From Scandinavium lactucae (GTDB taxonomy: Bacteria > Pseudomonadota > Gammaproteobacteria > Enterobacterales > Enterobacteriaceae), in assembly GCF_033843265.1 (NCBI RefSeq), contig NZ_JAWXRD010000028.1, forward strand, positions 124,001-188,000: a DNA stretch of 64,000 bases, in the 5' to 3' direction. The position numbers were made by a program, and so were the translations under genes. This document shows, piece by piece, positions 41,004-50,091 of the stretch. The notes under the pieces are model-generated. The model was given only the letters and a program-made list of their open reading frames with translations. It had not been told where the DNA came from and made no database searches. How positions within the stretch are numbered: position 1 is the stretch's first letter; the number at the start of each line of letters is the position of its first letter.

Positions 41004-42368
41004 ATGAACCATAACGACACGATTGTTGCCCAGGCCACACCGCCAGGACGCGGCGGCGTGGGTATCCTGCGTATTTCCGGCTTGAAAGCTCGCGAGGTTG
41101 CGCAGGCGGTGCTGGGCAAACTGCCTAAACCGCGTTACGCCGATTACCTGCCGTTTCGCGATGTCGAAGGCAATACGCTGGATCAGGGCATTGCCCTATG
41201 GTTCCCGGGGCCGAACTCCTTTACCGGCGAAGATGTGCTGGAACTGCAGGGCCACGGCGGCCCGGTTATTCTCGATTTACTGCTTAAACGCATTCTGACG
41301 CTGCCGGGGATTCGAATCGCTAATCCGGGCGAGTTTTCCGAACGCGCCTTTCTGAACGACAAGCTCGACCTCGCGCAGGCCGAAGCCATCGCCGACTTGA
41401 TTGACGCCAGCTCAGAACAGGCCGCCCGTTCAGCGATGAACTCATTGCAGGGCGCGTTTTCTTCGCGGGTAAATCATCTGGTGGAAGCGCTGACGCATCT
41501 GCGGATTTACGTCGAGGCGGCGATTGATTTCCCTGACGAAGAAATAGATTTCCTCTCCGATGGCAAAATCGAAGCCCAGCTCAACACCGTTATTGCCGAC
41601 CTTGACGCCGTTCGCGCCGAAGCGCGCCAGGGCAGCTTGCTGCGTGAAGGGATGAAAGTGGTGATTGCCGGGCGGCCTAACGCCGGGAAATCGAGCCTGC
41701 TAAATGCGCTGGCAGGCCGTGAAGCCGCCATCGTAACCGACATCGCCGGAACCACCCGCGACGTACTGCGCGAACACATTCACATCGACGGTATGCCGCT
41801 GCATATCATTGATACCGCCGGGCTGCGTGATGCCAGCGATGAAGTAGAGCGGATCGGGATTGAGCGAGCCTGGCAGGAGATTGAACAGGCCGATCGCGTG
41901 TTGTTTATGGTCGACAGCACCACTACGTCCGCCGTCGACCCGGCGGAAATCTGGCCTGACTTTATCGCCCGTTTACCGGCCAATCTGCCGATCACCGTAG
42001 TGCGCAATAAAGCGGACATTACCGGGGAAGTTGTTGGCCTGAGCGAGATGAACGGTCATTCCCTGATCCGCCTTTCTGCCCGACAGGGCGAAGGGGTGGA
42101 TATTCTGCGGAACCATCTTAAGCAGAGCATGGGCTTTGAGACCAACATGGAAGGCGGGTTCCTCGCCCGTCGTCGCCATTTGCAGGCGCTTGAAGCGGCG
42201 GCCAACCATCTGCAACAGGGCAAAGCGCAGCTGTTAGGTGCCTGGGCAGGTGAACTGCTGGCGGAAGAACTGCGTCTGGCACAGCAGGCGTTAAGCGAAA
42301 TCACCGGGGAATTTACCTCCGATGACCTGCTGGGCCGGATCTTCTCGAGCTTCTGTATCGGCAAATAA
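41004..42368 (+). CDS. mnmE: tRNA modification GTPase MnmE
   Basis: A 454-residue GTPase that, with MnmG, makes the 5-carboxymethylaminomethyl (and related) modification on wobble U34. The folate-binding N-terminal domain is followed by a central helical domain that includes the Ras-like G domain: G1 'GRPNAGKSSLLN' (about residue 225), G3 'DTAGLRD', G4 'NKAD'. The C-terminal 'CIGK' with the catalytic Cys is intact. tnaCAB, which follows in K-12, is absent. Confidence 0.98.
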   Translation: MNHNDTIVAQATPPGRGGVGILRISGLKAREVAQAVLGKLPKPRYADYLPFRDVEGNTLDQGIALWFPGPNSFTGEDVLELQGHGGPVILDLLLKRILTLPGIRIANPGEFSERAFLNDKLDLAQAEAIADLIDASSEQAARSAMNSLQGAFSSRVNHLVEALTHLRIYVEAAIDFPDEEIDFLSDGKIEAQLNTVIADLDAVRAEARQGSLLREGMKVVIAGRPNAGKSSLLNALAGREAAIVTDIAGTTRDVLREHIHIDGMPLHIIDTAGLRDASDEVERIGIERAWQEIEQADRVLFMVDSTTTSAVDPAEIWPDFIARLPANLPITVVRNKADITGEVVGLSEMNGHSLIRLSARQGEGVDILRNHLKQSMGFETNMEGGFLARRRHLQALEAAANHLQQGKAQLLGAWAGELLAEELRLAQQALSEITGEFTSDDLLGRIFSSFCIGK

Positions 42369-42387
42369 GCCCGTCGGCGTTCCCGTA

Positions 42388-42411
42388 AAACCCACCGCGC
42401 TGGTGGGTTTT
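42388..42411 (+). terminator. Terminator of mnmE
   Basis: AAACCCACC and GGTGGGTTT form a stem around GCGCT, and T residues follow. Confidence 0.85.
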
Positions 42412-42500
42412 TCCATTCTGGAAAACACTGTTGTCCAAACGGCAACTCGTGTCCGCCGCCAAAGCCCCGTATCCTCGCCGAACTTTCCTGTGAGGTATCT

Positions 42501-43685
42501 ATGGCCCGCTTCCTGTTTTGCAGTTTTGCTCTGGTTCTGCTTTATCCCTCCGGGATTGATATGTATCTGGTCGGCCTGCCCCGTATCGCGGCGGATCTTT
42601 CGGCCAGCGAAGCGCAGCTGCATATCGCGTTTTCAGTCTATTTGGCGGGCATGGCCACGGCAATGCTGATTGCCGGACGCATTGCGGACAAAGCCGGGCG
42701 ACAGCCGGTGGCTATCTGCGGTGCCATCGTTTTTGCACTGGCCTCCGCGCTGTGTGCCAACGCGATCACCAGCGATATGTTCCTGGCCGGGCGCTTTATT
42801 CAGGGCATCGGGGCGGGGGGCTGTTACGTGGTGGCATTTGCCATTATGCGCGACACCCTGGACAACCGTCGTCGGGCGAAAGTGCTGTCGCTGCTGAACG
42901 GCATCACCTGTATCGTGCCGGTGTTGGCACCGGTTCTCGGCAATCTCATCATGATGAAATTCCCGTGGCAAAGCCTGTTCTGGGTGATGGTCGCAATGGG
43001 AATAATGGTCTGCCTGCTGTCGACGCTGGTGCTGAAAGAAACCCATCCGGGCACCCGCGCAGCTCCTGCCGCAGCGTCATCTTCGACGACAGAATCCCTG
43101 ACCAGCCGCTTCTTTATCAGCCGCGTGGCGATCACGACGCTCAGCGTGACCGCGATCCTCACCTACGTGAATATCTCCCCGGTCCTGCTGATGGAGGTCC
43201 TGCATTTTGACCGGGGCGAATACTCCACCATTATGGCGCTGACCGCGCTGGTGAGTATGCTGGTGGCCTTCTCAACGCCGTTTGCGCTGTCGCTATTCCG
43301 CCAGCGCACGTTGATGCTAACCGCCCAGGGGCTGTTTTTTGTGGCAGCGGTGATACTGGCGTCAGCAAGCTCTGCCGCCGGAATGCTGTTCGGCTTGACG
43401 CTGATTTGCGCGGGCTTCTCACTCGGGTTCGGCGTGACCATGAGCCAGGCATTGGGCCCCTTCTCGCTGCGCGCTGGGGTAGCAAGTTCCGTCCTCGGTA
43501 TTGCCCAGGTGTGCGGTTCGTCGTTGTATATCTGGCTGGCCGCCATTTTCGGCGTCGGGGCGTCGAATATGCTGATCGGGATACTGATTAGCTGTAGCAT
43601 GGTCTGCATCCTGTTGCTCATCTTCGTCTCCGCCCGCGCGGACGCGCCGGACAATGAAAAAATCCCTGACCAGTCTCGATCTTAA
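42501..43685 (+). CDS. mdtL: Multidrug efflux MFS transporter MdtL
   Basis: A 394-residue, 12-TM DHA1 exporter, close to E. coli MdtL (391 residues), associated with chloramphenicol export. It has the N-terminal 'LYPSGIDMYLVGLPRIAADL', motif A 'GRIADKAGRQPV' and motif C 'APVLGNL' in helix 5. The stop lies 32 bp inside the following yidZ, so the two genes overlap in different frames and are likely coupled. Confidence 0.94.
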   Translation: MARFLFCSFALVLLYPSGIDMYLVGLPRIAADLSASEAQLHIAFSVYLAGMATAMLIAGRIADKAGRQPVAICGAIVFALASALCANAITSDMFLAGRFIQGIGAGGCYVVAFAIMRDTLDNRRRAKVLSLLNGITCIVPVLAPVLGNLIMMKFPWQSLFWVMVAMGIMVCLLSTLVLKETHPGTRAAPAAASSSTTESLTSRFFISRVAITTLSVTAILTYVNISPVLLMEVLHFDRGEYSTIMALTALVSMLVAFSTPFALSLFRQRTLMLTAQGLFFVAAVILASASSAAGMLFGLTLICAGFSLGFGVTMSQALGPFSLRAGVASSVLGIAQVCGSSLYIWLAAIFGVGASNMLIGILISCSMVCILLLIFVSARADAPDNEKIPDQSRS

Positions 43686-44634
43686 CTTACTCTTTTGCCT
43701 ACAACTTCTGTTACAGGAGCGCAGCGTCAGCAAGACGGCGAAACGGATGAACGTCACGCCGTCTGCGGTCAGCAAATCGCTGGCCAAACTGCGCGACTGG
43801 TTTAACGACCCGCTGTTTGTCAAAACCCCGACCGGCCTGCATCCTACACCGCTGGCGGTCAGCATGGAGCAGGATCTGGCCGACTGGATGCAGATAAGCC
43901 ACCAGTTGTTGGATAAACCGCATCACGATACCCCGCGCGGGCTAACCTTCGAGCTGGCCGCGGAATCCCCGCTGATGCTGATCGTGTTTAATTCCCTGAC
44001 CCAACAAATCCACCAGCGCTATGCCCAGGCTACCGTGCGGCTACGCAACTGGGATTACGATTCGCTGGACGCGATTGTGCGCGGTGAGGTGGATTTGGGC
44101 TTCACCGGCCGGGAAAGCCATCCACGCTCGCGGGAATCCCTCAGCCTGCTGCCGTGGTTTATCGATTTTGAAGTGCTGTTCACCGACGTGCCCCGCGTGT
44201 ATCTGCGGGAAGATCACCCGGCACTACAGGAAGAGTGGAATCTTGAGACGTTCCTGCGCTATCCGCACATCAGCATCTGCTGGGAAAAAAGCGATACCTG
44301 GGCGCTGGATGAAGTGTTGAATGAATCTGGCCACCAGCGCCAGATTGCGTTGAGCATGCCGGGCTTTGAGGCTTCGATGTTTATGGCGGCGCAGCCCGAC
44401 CATTCGTTGCTCGCCACCGCACCTTATTACTGTCAGCACTATAATCAACAGCACGGCCTGAAACTGGTGACGCGCGCGATGCCGTTAGACGAAGCGCAGA
44501 TGCAGAAACTGGCGGTGCCGTTCACCCTGATGTGGCATAAGCGCAACGGCCATAATCCCAAGATTATTTGGATGAAGTCGATGCTGAAGCAACTGTACCG
44601 GGAAGCGTTTCAATCCGGGGTGCTTAGCGATTAG
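43654..44634 (+). CDS. yidZ: LysR-family regulator YidZ
   Basis: A 326-residue LysR regulator, close to E. coli YidZ (319 residues), which is linked to tolerance of nitric oxide in anaerobic growth. The HTH is 'KRMNVTPSAVSKSLAKLRDW' (about 30-49). The effector domain follows from about 90, including 'NWDYDSLDAIVRGEVDLGF'. It overlaps mdtL by 32 bp; ATG 43654 agrees with the E. coli 'MKKS' start. The unusual overlap suggests mdtL and yidZ are on one transcript. Confidence 0.93.
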   Translation: MKKSLTSLDLNLLFCLQLLLQERSVSKTAKRMNVTPSAVSKSLAKLRDWFNDPLFVKTPTGLHPTPLAVSMEQDLADWMQISHQLLDKPHHDTPRGLTFELAAESPLMLIVFNSLTQQIHQRYAQATVRLRNWDYDSLDAIVRGEVDLGFTGRESHPRSRESLSLLPWFIDFEVLFTDVPRVYLREDHPALQEEWNLETFLRYPHISICWEKSDTWALDEVLNESGHQRQIALSMPGFEASMFMAAQPDHSLLATAPYYCQHYNQQHGLKLVTRAMPLDEAQMQKLAVPFTLMWHKRNGHNPKIIWMKSMLKQLYREAFQSGVLSD

Positions 44635-44797
44635 CCGGGGAAATGTGTGACCTGGCGGGCTATTGCGTCTAAGGAAATGTAAATATGCTGACCGATCACT
44701 ATTCATCGCCCTTATTCCACATTAAAACCTCATCAACCTGGGCAATAATAGAGACTGAGTTTCCAGTACCACTGACCATTAATCACGGAGCGACATA

Positions 44798-45547
44798 ATG
44801 GCAACGCATTTTGCAAGAGGGATCCTTACCGATGGGCATTTGCACTCAGTCCGACTCTCCTCATCCTGTCACAATAAATCACGCCAGCTGCCTGCGCATC
44901 GCCGGGCGCGATTCCTGGCCTCGCGGGCGTTACTCGCCGAACTGCTGTTTATGCTGTACGGCATCAGCGAACTCCCGGAAATCATTACCCGACCGGACGG
45001 CAAACCGGTGTTTCGCGACAGCACCCAGCCGCGTTTCTCTATCGCCTACGCCGGGAATATCGTTGGCGTGGCGCTGACCACCGAAGGTGAATGTGGTCTG
45101 GATATGGAACTCCAGCGCGCGACGCGCAGTTTCCACAGCCCGGCCGCGCCCGACGCCTATCCTTTCAGCAGTAACGAAAATCTGTGGATTAAAAACCAGA
45201 CCGATCCGAACGAAGCCCGCGCACAGCTGCTGGCCTTGCGTCAGAGCGTCCTCAAACTCACCGGTGATATTCATCAAGACTCGCAGCAGCAGCTTCAGCT
45301 GTTGCCGGGTTCAGGCCGCCTGCGCGCCGCTAAATTGATGCAGATAGAGGCCATTTGTGACGCCGAGGACGTGCTGGTGTGGTCTATCGCTGCCACGCCT
45401 GCCATTGAACGCCTGAAGGTTTGGGAATTTGACAGCAAAAACGGCTGGCACGGTTTGCCGGATATGCAGCTGCGCGCCAGTGAGCCCGCCGCGCGCCTGA
45501 TGCGCTTTACCAGCCTACCGGCGGAAAAAGCCCTTATACTGAACTGA
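44798..45547 (+). CDS. yieE: Phosphopantetheinyl transferase-like protein YieE
   Basis: A 249-residue protein matching E. coli YieE in length. It resembles Sfp-type 4'-phosphopantetheinyl transferases: the Mg-binding segment is 'GLDMELQ' (about residues 99-105), and the following W/K helix is weakly conserved ('LLALRQSVLKLTGD' replaces the canonical W-x-x-KE). Activity on an acyl carrier protein is plausible. It lies 6 codons upstream of the ATG for chrR and is probably cotranscribed. Confidence 0.85.
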   Translation: MATHFARGILTDGHLHSVRLSSSCHNKSRQLPAHRRARFLASRALLAELLFMLYGISELPEIITRPDGKPVFRDSTQPRFSIAYAGNIVGVALTTEGECGLDMELQRATRSFHSPAAPDAYPFSSNENLWIKNQTDPNEARAQLLALRQSVLKLTGDIHQDSQQQLQLLPGSGRLRAAKLMQIEAICDAEDVLVWSIAATPAIERLKVWEFDSKNGWHGLPDMQLRASEPAARLMRFTSLPAEKALILN

Positions 45548-45577
45548 CTCATCATGATGAAAAATAAAGGAGTAATC

Positions 45578-46144
45578 ATGTCCGACGCGATAAAAGTTGT
45601 GACGTTATTGGGGAGCCTGCGCAAAGGTTCATTTAACGGGATGGTGGCACGCACCCTGCCAGGCCTCGCACCCGCGGGGATGGCCATTTCTGCGCTGCCG
45701 TCGATTGGCGACATTCCACTGTACGATGCCGATATCCAGCAGGAAGAGGGTTTCCCCCCAGCCGTCGAGACGTTAGCCGCGCAAATTCGTGACGCCGATG
45801 GTGTAGTTATCGTCACTCCGGAGTACAACTACTCGGTGCCGGGCGGTCTGAAAAACGCCATCGACTGGCTGTCACGCCTGCCGGAACAGCCGCTGGCCGG
45901 TAAACCAGTGCTGATTCAAACCAGCTCGATGGGCGCAATTGGCGGCGCGCGCTGCCAGTATCATCTGCGCCAGATTTTGGTATTCCTGGATGCGATGGTG
46001 ATGAACAAGCCAGAGTTCATGGGCGGCGTTATTCAGAATAAGGTCGATCCGCAGACGGGCGAGGTGGTTGATCAGAGTACGCGTGACCACTTGAGCGGTC
46101 AGCTGACCGCGTTCGGGGATTACATCCGACGGGTGAAAGCGTAA
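45578..46144 (+). CDS. chrR: NADPH-dependent FMN reductase ChrR
   Basis: A 188-residue flavodoxin-like flavoenzyme that reduces quinones and chromate by two electrons. The FMN phosphate loop is 'LLGSLRKGSFNG' (about residues 11-22), with 'PEYNYSVPGGLKNAIDW' binding the flavin ring. ATG 45578 behind AAAGGAG agrees with the E. coli start. It lies 30 bp after yieE. A strong terminator follows. Confidence 0.96.
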   Translation: MSDAIKVVTLLGSLRKGSFNGMVARTLPGLAPAGMAISALPSIGDIPLYDADIQQEEGFPPAVETLAAQIRDADGVVIVTPEYNYSVPGGLKNAIDWLSRLPEQPLAGKPVLIQTSSMGAIGGARCQYHLRQILVFLDAMVMNKPEFMGGVIQNKVDPQTGEVVDQSTRDHLSGQLTAFGDYIRRVKA

Positions 46145-46184
46145 TAAAAAAGGCCGGGAAGCGAAAGCTCCCGGCCTTTTTCGT
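46145..46184. terminator. Terminator between chrR and adeP
   Basis: AAAAAAGGCCGGGA and TCCCGGCCTTTTT make a long stem around AGCGAAAGC. With A and T runs on both sides it can act for both converging genes. Confidence 0.9.
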
Positions 46185-46199
46185 GTCAGTCATCGCGCC

Positions 46200-47537
46200 T
46201 TAGTGTGCATCAATGAACACAATCTTCAGGACGAACAGCAGGGCAACCACCACCACGCACGGGCTGAGATCGCGGAAACGTCCGGTACCGATTTTCATCA
46301 CGCAGTAAGAGATGAAGCCCAGCGCGATACCTTCGGTTATCGAGAAGCTGAACGGCATCATCACCGCCGTAATAAACGCCGGAACGGCTTCGGTCAGATC
46401 TTCCCACTTCACCCGCGCCAGGCTTGAGGTCATCAGCACCCCAACATAAATCAGCGCCCCAGCGGCGGCGTATGGCGGCACCATGCCCGCCAGCGGTGAC
46501 AGGAAAATCACCAGCAGGAACAGCAGGCCCACGACCACCGCGGTGAGACCAGTACGGCCACCGACGGACACGCCGGAAGTAGATTCAATGTACGCAGTAA
46601 CGGAAGAGGTGCCGATAAAGGAACCCGCCACGGACGAAATACTGTCGACGTACAGCGCCTGCTTCATGCGCGGGAATTTGCCATTGGCATCGCTGAGACC
46701 CGCTTTGTCGGTCACGCCAATCAGGGTGCCAGAGGAGTCAAACAGATTGACCAGCATGAAGGAGAAGATCACGCCCGCCAGGCCGAGGTTAAAGGAACCA
46801 GCCAGATCAACATGCCCGATAACCGAAGTCACATCCGGTGGCGTCGATACGATGCCGGTGTAATGCACGTCGCCCAGCATCCAGCCCAGCAGGGTGGTGA
46901 CCACGATAGAGACCAGCACCGCCGCATGAATGTTACGGGACGCCAGAATCGCGATGATGAAGAAGCCCAGGATCCCGAGCAGTACGCTGTGTGAGGTCAG
47001 GTTGCCGATGCTCACCAGTGTGTCTTTATTGGCAACAATGACGCCAGCATTCTTCAGGCCCATCATGCCGATGAACAGACCGATACCACTGGTGATGCCC
47101 ACGCGCAGGCTCATCGGGATATTGGCAATCATCCAGTAACGCACGCGGAAAATGGTCAGCAGCAGCAGGCCAACGGCACCCCAGAAAATCGCGCCCATCC
47201 CGACCTGCCACGGCAGGCCCATCGCTTGCACCACCACGAAGGCGAAGAAGGCATTCAGGCCCATGGCCGGTGCCAGCGCCACCGGCAGGTTGGCAAACAG
47301 ACCCATCATGATGCTACCGAAGGCGGCAATCAAACAGGTGGTGACGAAGACGGCGCTCGTGTCCATGCCAGCTACGCCCAGAATTTGTGGGTTCACAAAA
47401 ACGATGTAAACCATCGTCAGGAAGGTGGTGAATCCGGCAATCACTTCCGTGCGTGCCGTCGTTCCGTGCTCGCGCAGTTTAAACACGCGCTGAAGCAGAC
47501 CCTGACCCGACGTCTGGGTGGTTTGTTGTTGGCTCAT
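46200..47537 (-). CDS. adeP: Adenine permease AdeP
   Basis: A 445-residue, 14-TM permease of the NCS2/AzgA-like group that imports adenine by proton symport; E. coli AdeP (YieG) has the same length. Family motifs are 'ALAPAMGLNAFFAF' (about 90-103) and 'LFDSSGTLIGV'. A likely PurR operator at 47641, 104 bp upstream, would repress it when purines are plentiful. It is divergent from yieH. Confidence 0.95.
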   Translation of the reverse strand: MSQQQTTQTSGQGLLQRVFKLREHGTTARTEVIAGFTTFLTMVYIVFVNPQILGVAGMDTSAVFVTTCLIAAFGSIMMGLFANLPVALAPAMGLNAFFAFVVVQAMGLPWQVGMGAIFWGAVGLLLLTIFRVRYWMIANIPMSLRVGITSGIGLFIGMMGLKNAGVIVANKDTLVSIGNLTSHSVLLGILGFFIIAILASRNIHAAVLVSIVVTTLLGWMLGDVHYTGIVSTPPDVTSVIGHVDLAGSFNLGLAGVIFSFMLVNLFDSSGTLIGVTDKAGLSDANGKFPRMKQALYVDSISSVAGSFIGTSSVTAYIESTSGVSVGGRTGLTAVVVGLLFLLVIFLSPLAGMVPPYAAAGALIYVGVLMTSSLARVKWEDLTEAVPAFITAVMMPFSFSITEGIALGFISYCVMKIGTGRFRDLSPCVVVVALLFVLKIVFIDAH

Positions 47538-47640
47538 CTTCTGGTTCCAAACTAAGGAGGGGAAAATTCGTCGCTATCCTATACCAAAATGCGACAATAG
47601 GGAGAGTAAGAGCACACTTTTTTTCATTGATTTTGCTTAT

Positions 47641-47656
47641 ACGGCAACGATTGCGT
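47641..47656. promoter_or_regulatory. Probable PurR operator upstream of adeP
   Basis: ACGGCAACGATTGCGT agrees with the PurR consensus ACGCAAACGTTTGCGT at 13 of 16 positions, including the central CG. It is in the adeP-yieH divergent gap. Confidence 0.65.
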
Positions 47657-47706
47657 CGGGCAAAATGAATTACGTAAACGTTAAACTTGTGACAACAGGA
47701 AACGGC

Positions 47707-48372
47707 ATGTCCAGTATTGAAGCGGTGTTTTTCGACTGTGATGGCACGCTCGTCGACAGCGAAGTGATTTGCTCCCGGGCCTATGTCCACATGTTCCGGG
47801 AATTTGGCATCACTCTGGAGCTTGAAGAGATCTTTAAGCGCTTTAAAGGAGTGAAGCTGTACGAGATCATCGACACCATTAACGCCGAGTATGGCGTGAG
47901 TCTGCACAAAAAGACCCTCGAGCCGGTGTATCGCGCCGAGGTGGCTCGCCTGTTCGACAGCGAACTGGAAGTCATTGATGGGGCGAATACGTTGCTCGAC
48001 GCGATGACGGTGCCAATGTGTATCGTCTCCAACGGTCCGGTCAGCAAAATGCAGCATTCATTGGGCAAAACCGGTCTGTTGCATCATTTTCCCGATAAGC
48101 TGTTTAGCGGGTATGACATTCAGGCGTGGAAACCCGATCCGGCGTTGATGTATCACGCGGCGAAAGCGATGAACGTCGACCCGGTGAACTGCGTGCTGGT
48201 GGATGATTCGAGCGCGGGCGCGATGTCCGGCGTAGCGGCGGGGATGGAGGTGTTTTACTTCTGCGCCGATCCGCATAATCAGCCGATCGACCATCCGAAG
48301 GTGACGACGTTTACCTCACTGGATGAATTGCCAGGACTGTGGAAAGCGCGGGGTTGGGAGATTACCCGGTAA
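47707..48372 (+). CDS. yieH: HAD phosphatase YieH
   Basis: A 221-residue HAD phosphatase of the beta-PGM-like type with motif I 'FFDCDGTLVDSE', Ser motif II 'VSNGP' and Lys/Asp 'KPDP'. The E. coli enzyme dephosphorylates 6-phosphogluconate. ATG 47707 after AGGAAA gives the E. coli start ('MSSIEAVFF'); the open frame extends upstream into promoter sequence. It is divergent from adeP. Confidence 0.93.
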   Translation: MSSIEAVFFDCDGTLVDSEVICSRAYVHMFREFGITLELEEIFKRFKGVKLYEIIDTINAEYGVSLHKKTLEPVYRAEVARLFDSELEVIDGANTLLDAMTVPMCIVSNGPVSKMQHSLGKTGLLHHFPDKLFSGYDIQAWKPDPALMYHAAKAMNVDPVNCVLVDDSSAGAMSGVAAGMEVFYFCADPHNQPIDHPKVTTFTSLDELPGLWKARGWEITR

Positions 48373-48375
48373 ATT

Positions 48376-48401
48376 CCCCCTCTCCCCATCGGGGAGAGGG
48401 T
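48376..48401. terminator. Hairpin between yieH and phoU
   Basis: CCCCTCTCCCC and GGGGAGAGGG pair tightly around a short ATC loop. This is the third copy of the CCCCTCTCC hairpin in the window and separates two convergent genes. Confidence 0.7.
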
Positions 48402-48407
48402 TTAAAC

Positions 48408-49133
48408 CTACTCTTTTGGATCTTTGCCGGCCAGCAGCTTGTCCAGCTCGTCGCCGCCGACGTGACGGAAATCCTGTCCCTTCACGAAGTAGAAGATGTA
48501 TTCGCAAATGTTCTGGCAACGATCGCCGATACGCTCGATAGAACGGGCGCAGAATAGGGCGGTCAGTACGCTTGGAATGGTGCGGGAGTCTTCCATCATA
48601 TACGTCATCAGCTGACGCACGATGCCTTCATACTCCTGATCGACCTTCTTGTCTTCACGATAGATACGCACCGCTTCATCAAGATCCATGCGCGCGAACG
48701 CGTCGAGGACGTCATGCAGCATCTGCACGGTGTGACGCCCCAGTGATTCGAGGCTTACCAACAACGGCTGGTGCTGCTGCGAAAATTTCTCCAGCGCGGT
48801 ACGGCAGATTTTATCCGCAACGTCACCAATACGTTCCAGCTCGGCGATGGTTTTGATGATAGCCATCACCAGGCGCAGGTCGCTGGCGGTCGGCTGACGT
48901 TTAGCGATGATGCGCACACAGGCTTCATCGATCGCCACTTCCATCATGTTGACCTGCTTGTCGCCGTCGATAACGCGCTTGGCCAGATCCTGATCCTGGT
49001 TGTGCATCGCGGTGATCGCATCAGATAACTGCTGCTCCACCAGCCCGCCCATGGTCATCACCTGAGTGCGAATGTGTTCCAGCTCTGCGTTGAACTGGCC
49101 GGAAATGTGTTTGTTTAGGTTTAGGTTGTCCAT
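48408..49133 (-). CDS. phoU: Phosphate regulator PhoU
   Basis: A 241-residue, all-helical protein with two PhoU repeats, each with metal-binding acidic clusters ('ERIGDVADKICR', 'ERIGDRCQNICEY'). It couples PstSCAB to PhoR so that PhoB is off when phosphate is adequate. ATG 49133 gives the E. coli start 'MDNLNLNKH'; the frame opens further upstream. It is last in the pstSCAB-phoU operon. Confidence 0.97.
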   Translation of the reverse strand: MDNLNLNKHISGQFNAELEHIRTQVMTMGGLVEQQLSDAITAMHNQDQDLAKRVIDGDKQVNMMEVAIDEACVRIIAKRQPTASDLRLVMAIIKTIAELERIGDVADKICRTALEKFSQQHQPLLVSLESLGRHTVQMLHDVLDAFARMDLDEAVRIYREDKKVDQEYEGIVRQLMTYMMEDSRTIPSVLTALFCARSIERIGDRCQNICEYIFYFVKGQDFRHVGGDELDKLLAGKDPKE

Positions 49134-49270
49134 CGTTCCTCCATATGCCCAAAATATTTCTGGCTGTAGCAAGGCGGCAACTGCCCGCATTTCCGGGAGC
49201 GTAGATAACTACGTGACCGGGATGAGTAAAGGCAGCCAACGCGGGTACAGCCTGAAAGATGAAGGGCAAA

Positions 49271-50044
49271 TCAACCGTAGCGGCCAGTAATGTAGTCTTC
49301 AGTTTGCTTCTTCGCAGGCTTAGTGAACAGATCGTCGGTATTGCTGAACTCAATCAGTTCGCCCAGGTACATAAACGCCGTATGGTCGGAACAACGCGCG
49401 GCCTGCTGCATGTTGTGGGTCACGATAACCACGGTGTAATCCTGCTTCAGCTCGGTAATCAGCTCTTCAATGCGACCCGTGGAAATCGGGTCGAGCGCTG
49501 AGCATGGTTCATCAAGCAGCAGCACTTCCGGACGAATGGCGATGCCTCGCGCGATACACAGACGCTGCTGCTGACCACCGGAGAGAGAATATCCGCTCTG
49601 ATGGAGTTTATCTTTGGTTTCATTCCAAAGTGCGGCCTTGGTCAACGCCCACTGCACGCGCTCATCCATGTCGGCACGCGACAGCTTTTCAAACAGACGC
49701 ACGCCAAAAGCGATGTTGTCATAAATCGACATCGGGAACGGGGTCGGTTTCTGGAACACCATCCCGACTTTGGCACGCAGCAGGGCAATATCCTGAGTGT
49801 TGGTCAGAATGTTATCGCCATCCAGCAAAATTTCGCCTTCCGCACGCTGCTCTGGGTACAGTTCAAACATTTTGTTGAACGTCCGTAGCAGGGTGGATTT
49901 CCCGCAGCCCGATGGGCCGATGAACGCGGTGACCTGGTTTTTGGCGATATCCAGGTTGATGTTCTTCAGGGCATGGAACTTGCCGTAGTAGAAGTTCAAA
50001 TCGCGAACAGCAATTTTACCCGGGGCAGTATCAACCATACTCAT
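49271..50044 (-). CDS. pstB: Phosphate ABC transporter ATPase PstB
   Basis: A 257-residue ABC ATPase. Walker A is 'GPSGCGKSTLLR' (about 43-54), the signature 'LSGGQQQRLCIARG' and Walker B 'EVLLLDEPCSALD'. It energises high-affinity phosphate uptake through PstA/PstC. It lies 47 bp after pstA; a 137-bp gap separates it from phoU. Confidence 0.98.
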   Translation of the reverse strand: MSMVDTAPGKIAVRDLNFYYGKFHALKNINLDIAKNQVTAFIGPSGCGKSTLLRTFNKMFELYPEQRAEGEILLDGDNILTNTQDIALLRAKVGMVFQKPTPFPMSIYDNIAFGVRLFEKLSRADMDERVQWALTKAALWNETKDKLHQSGYSLSGGQQQRLCIARGIAIRPEVLLLDEPCSALDPISTGRIEELITELKQDYTVVIVTHNMQQAARCSDHTAFMYLGELIEFSNTDDLFTKPAKKQTEDYITGRYG

Positions 50045-50091
50045 CTCAATCTCTTCCTTATTCGACGCCGCGTTTCGCCGCGCCGTAAAAA

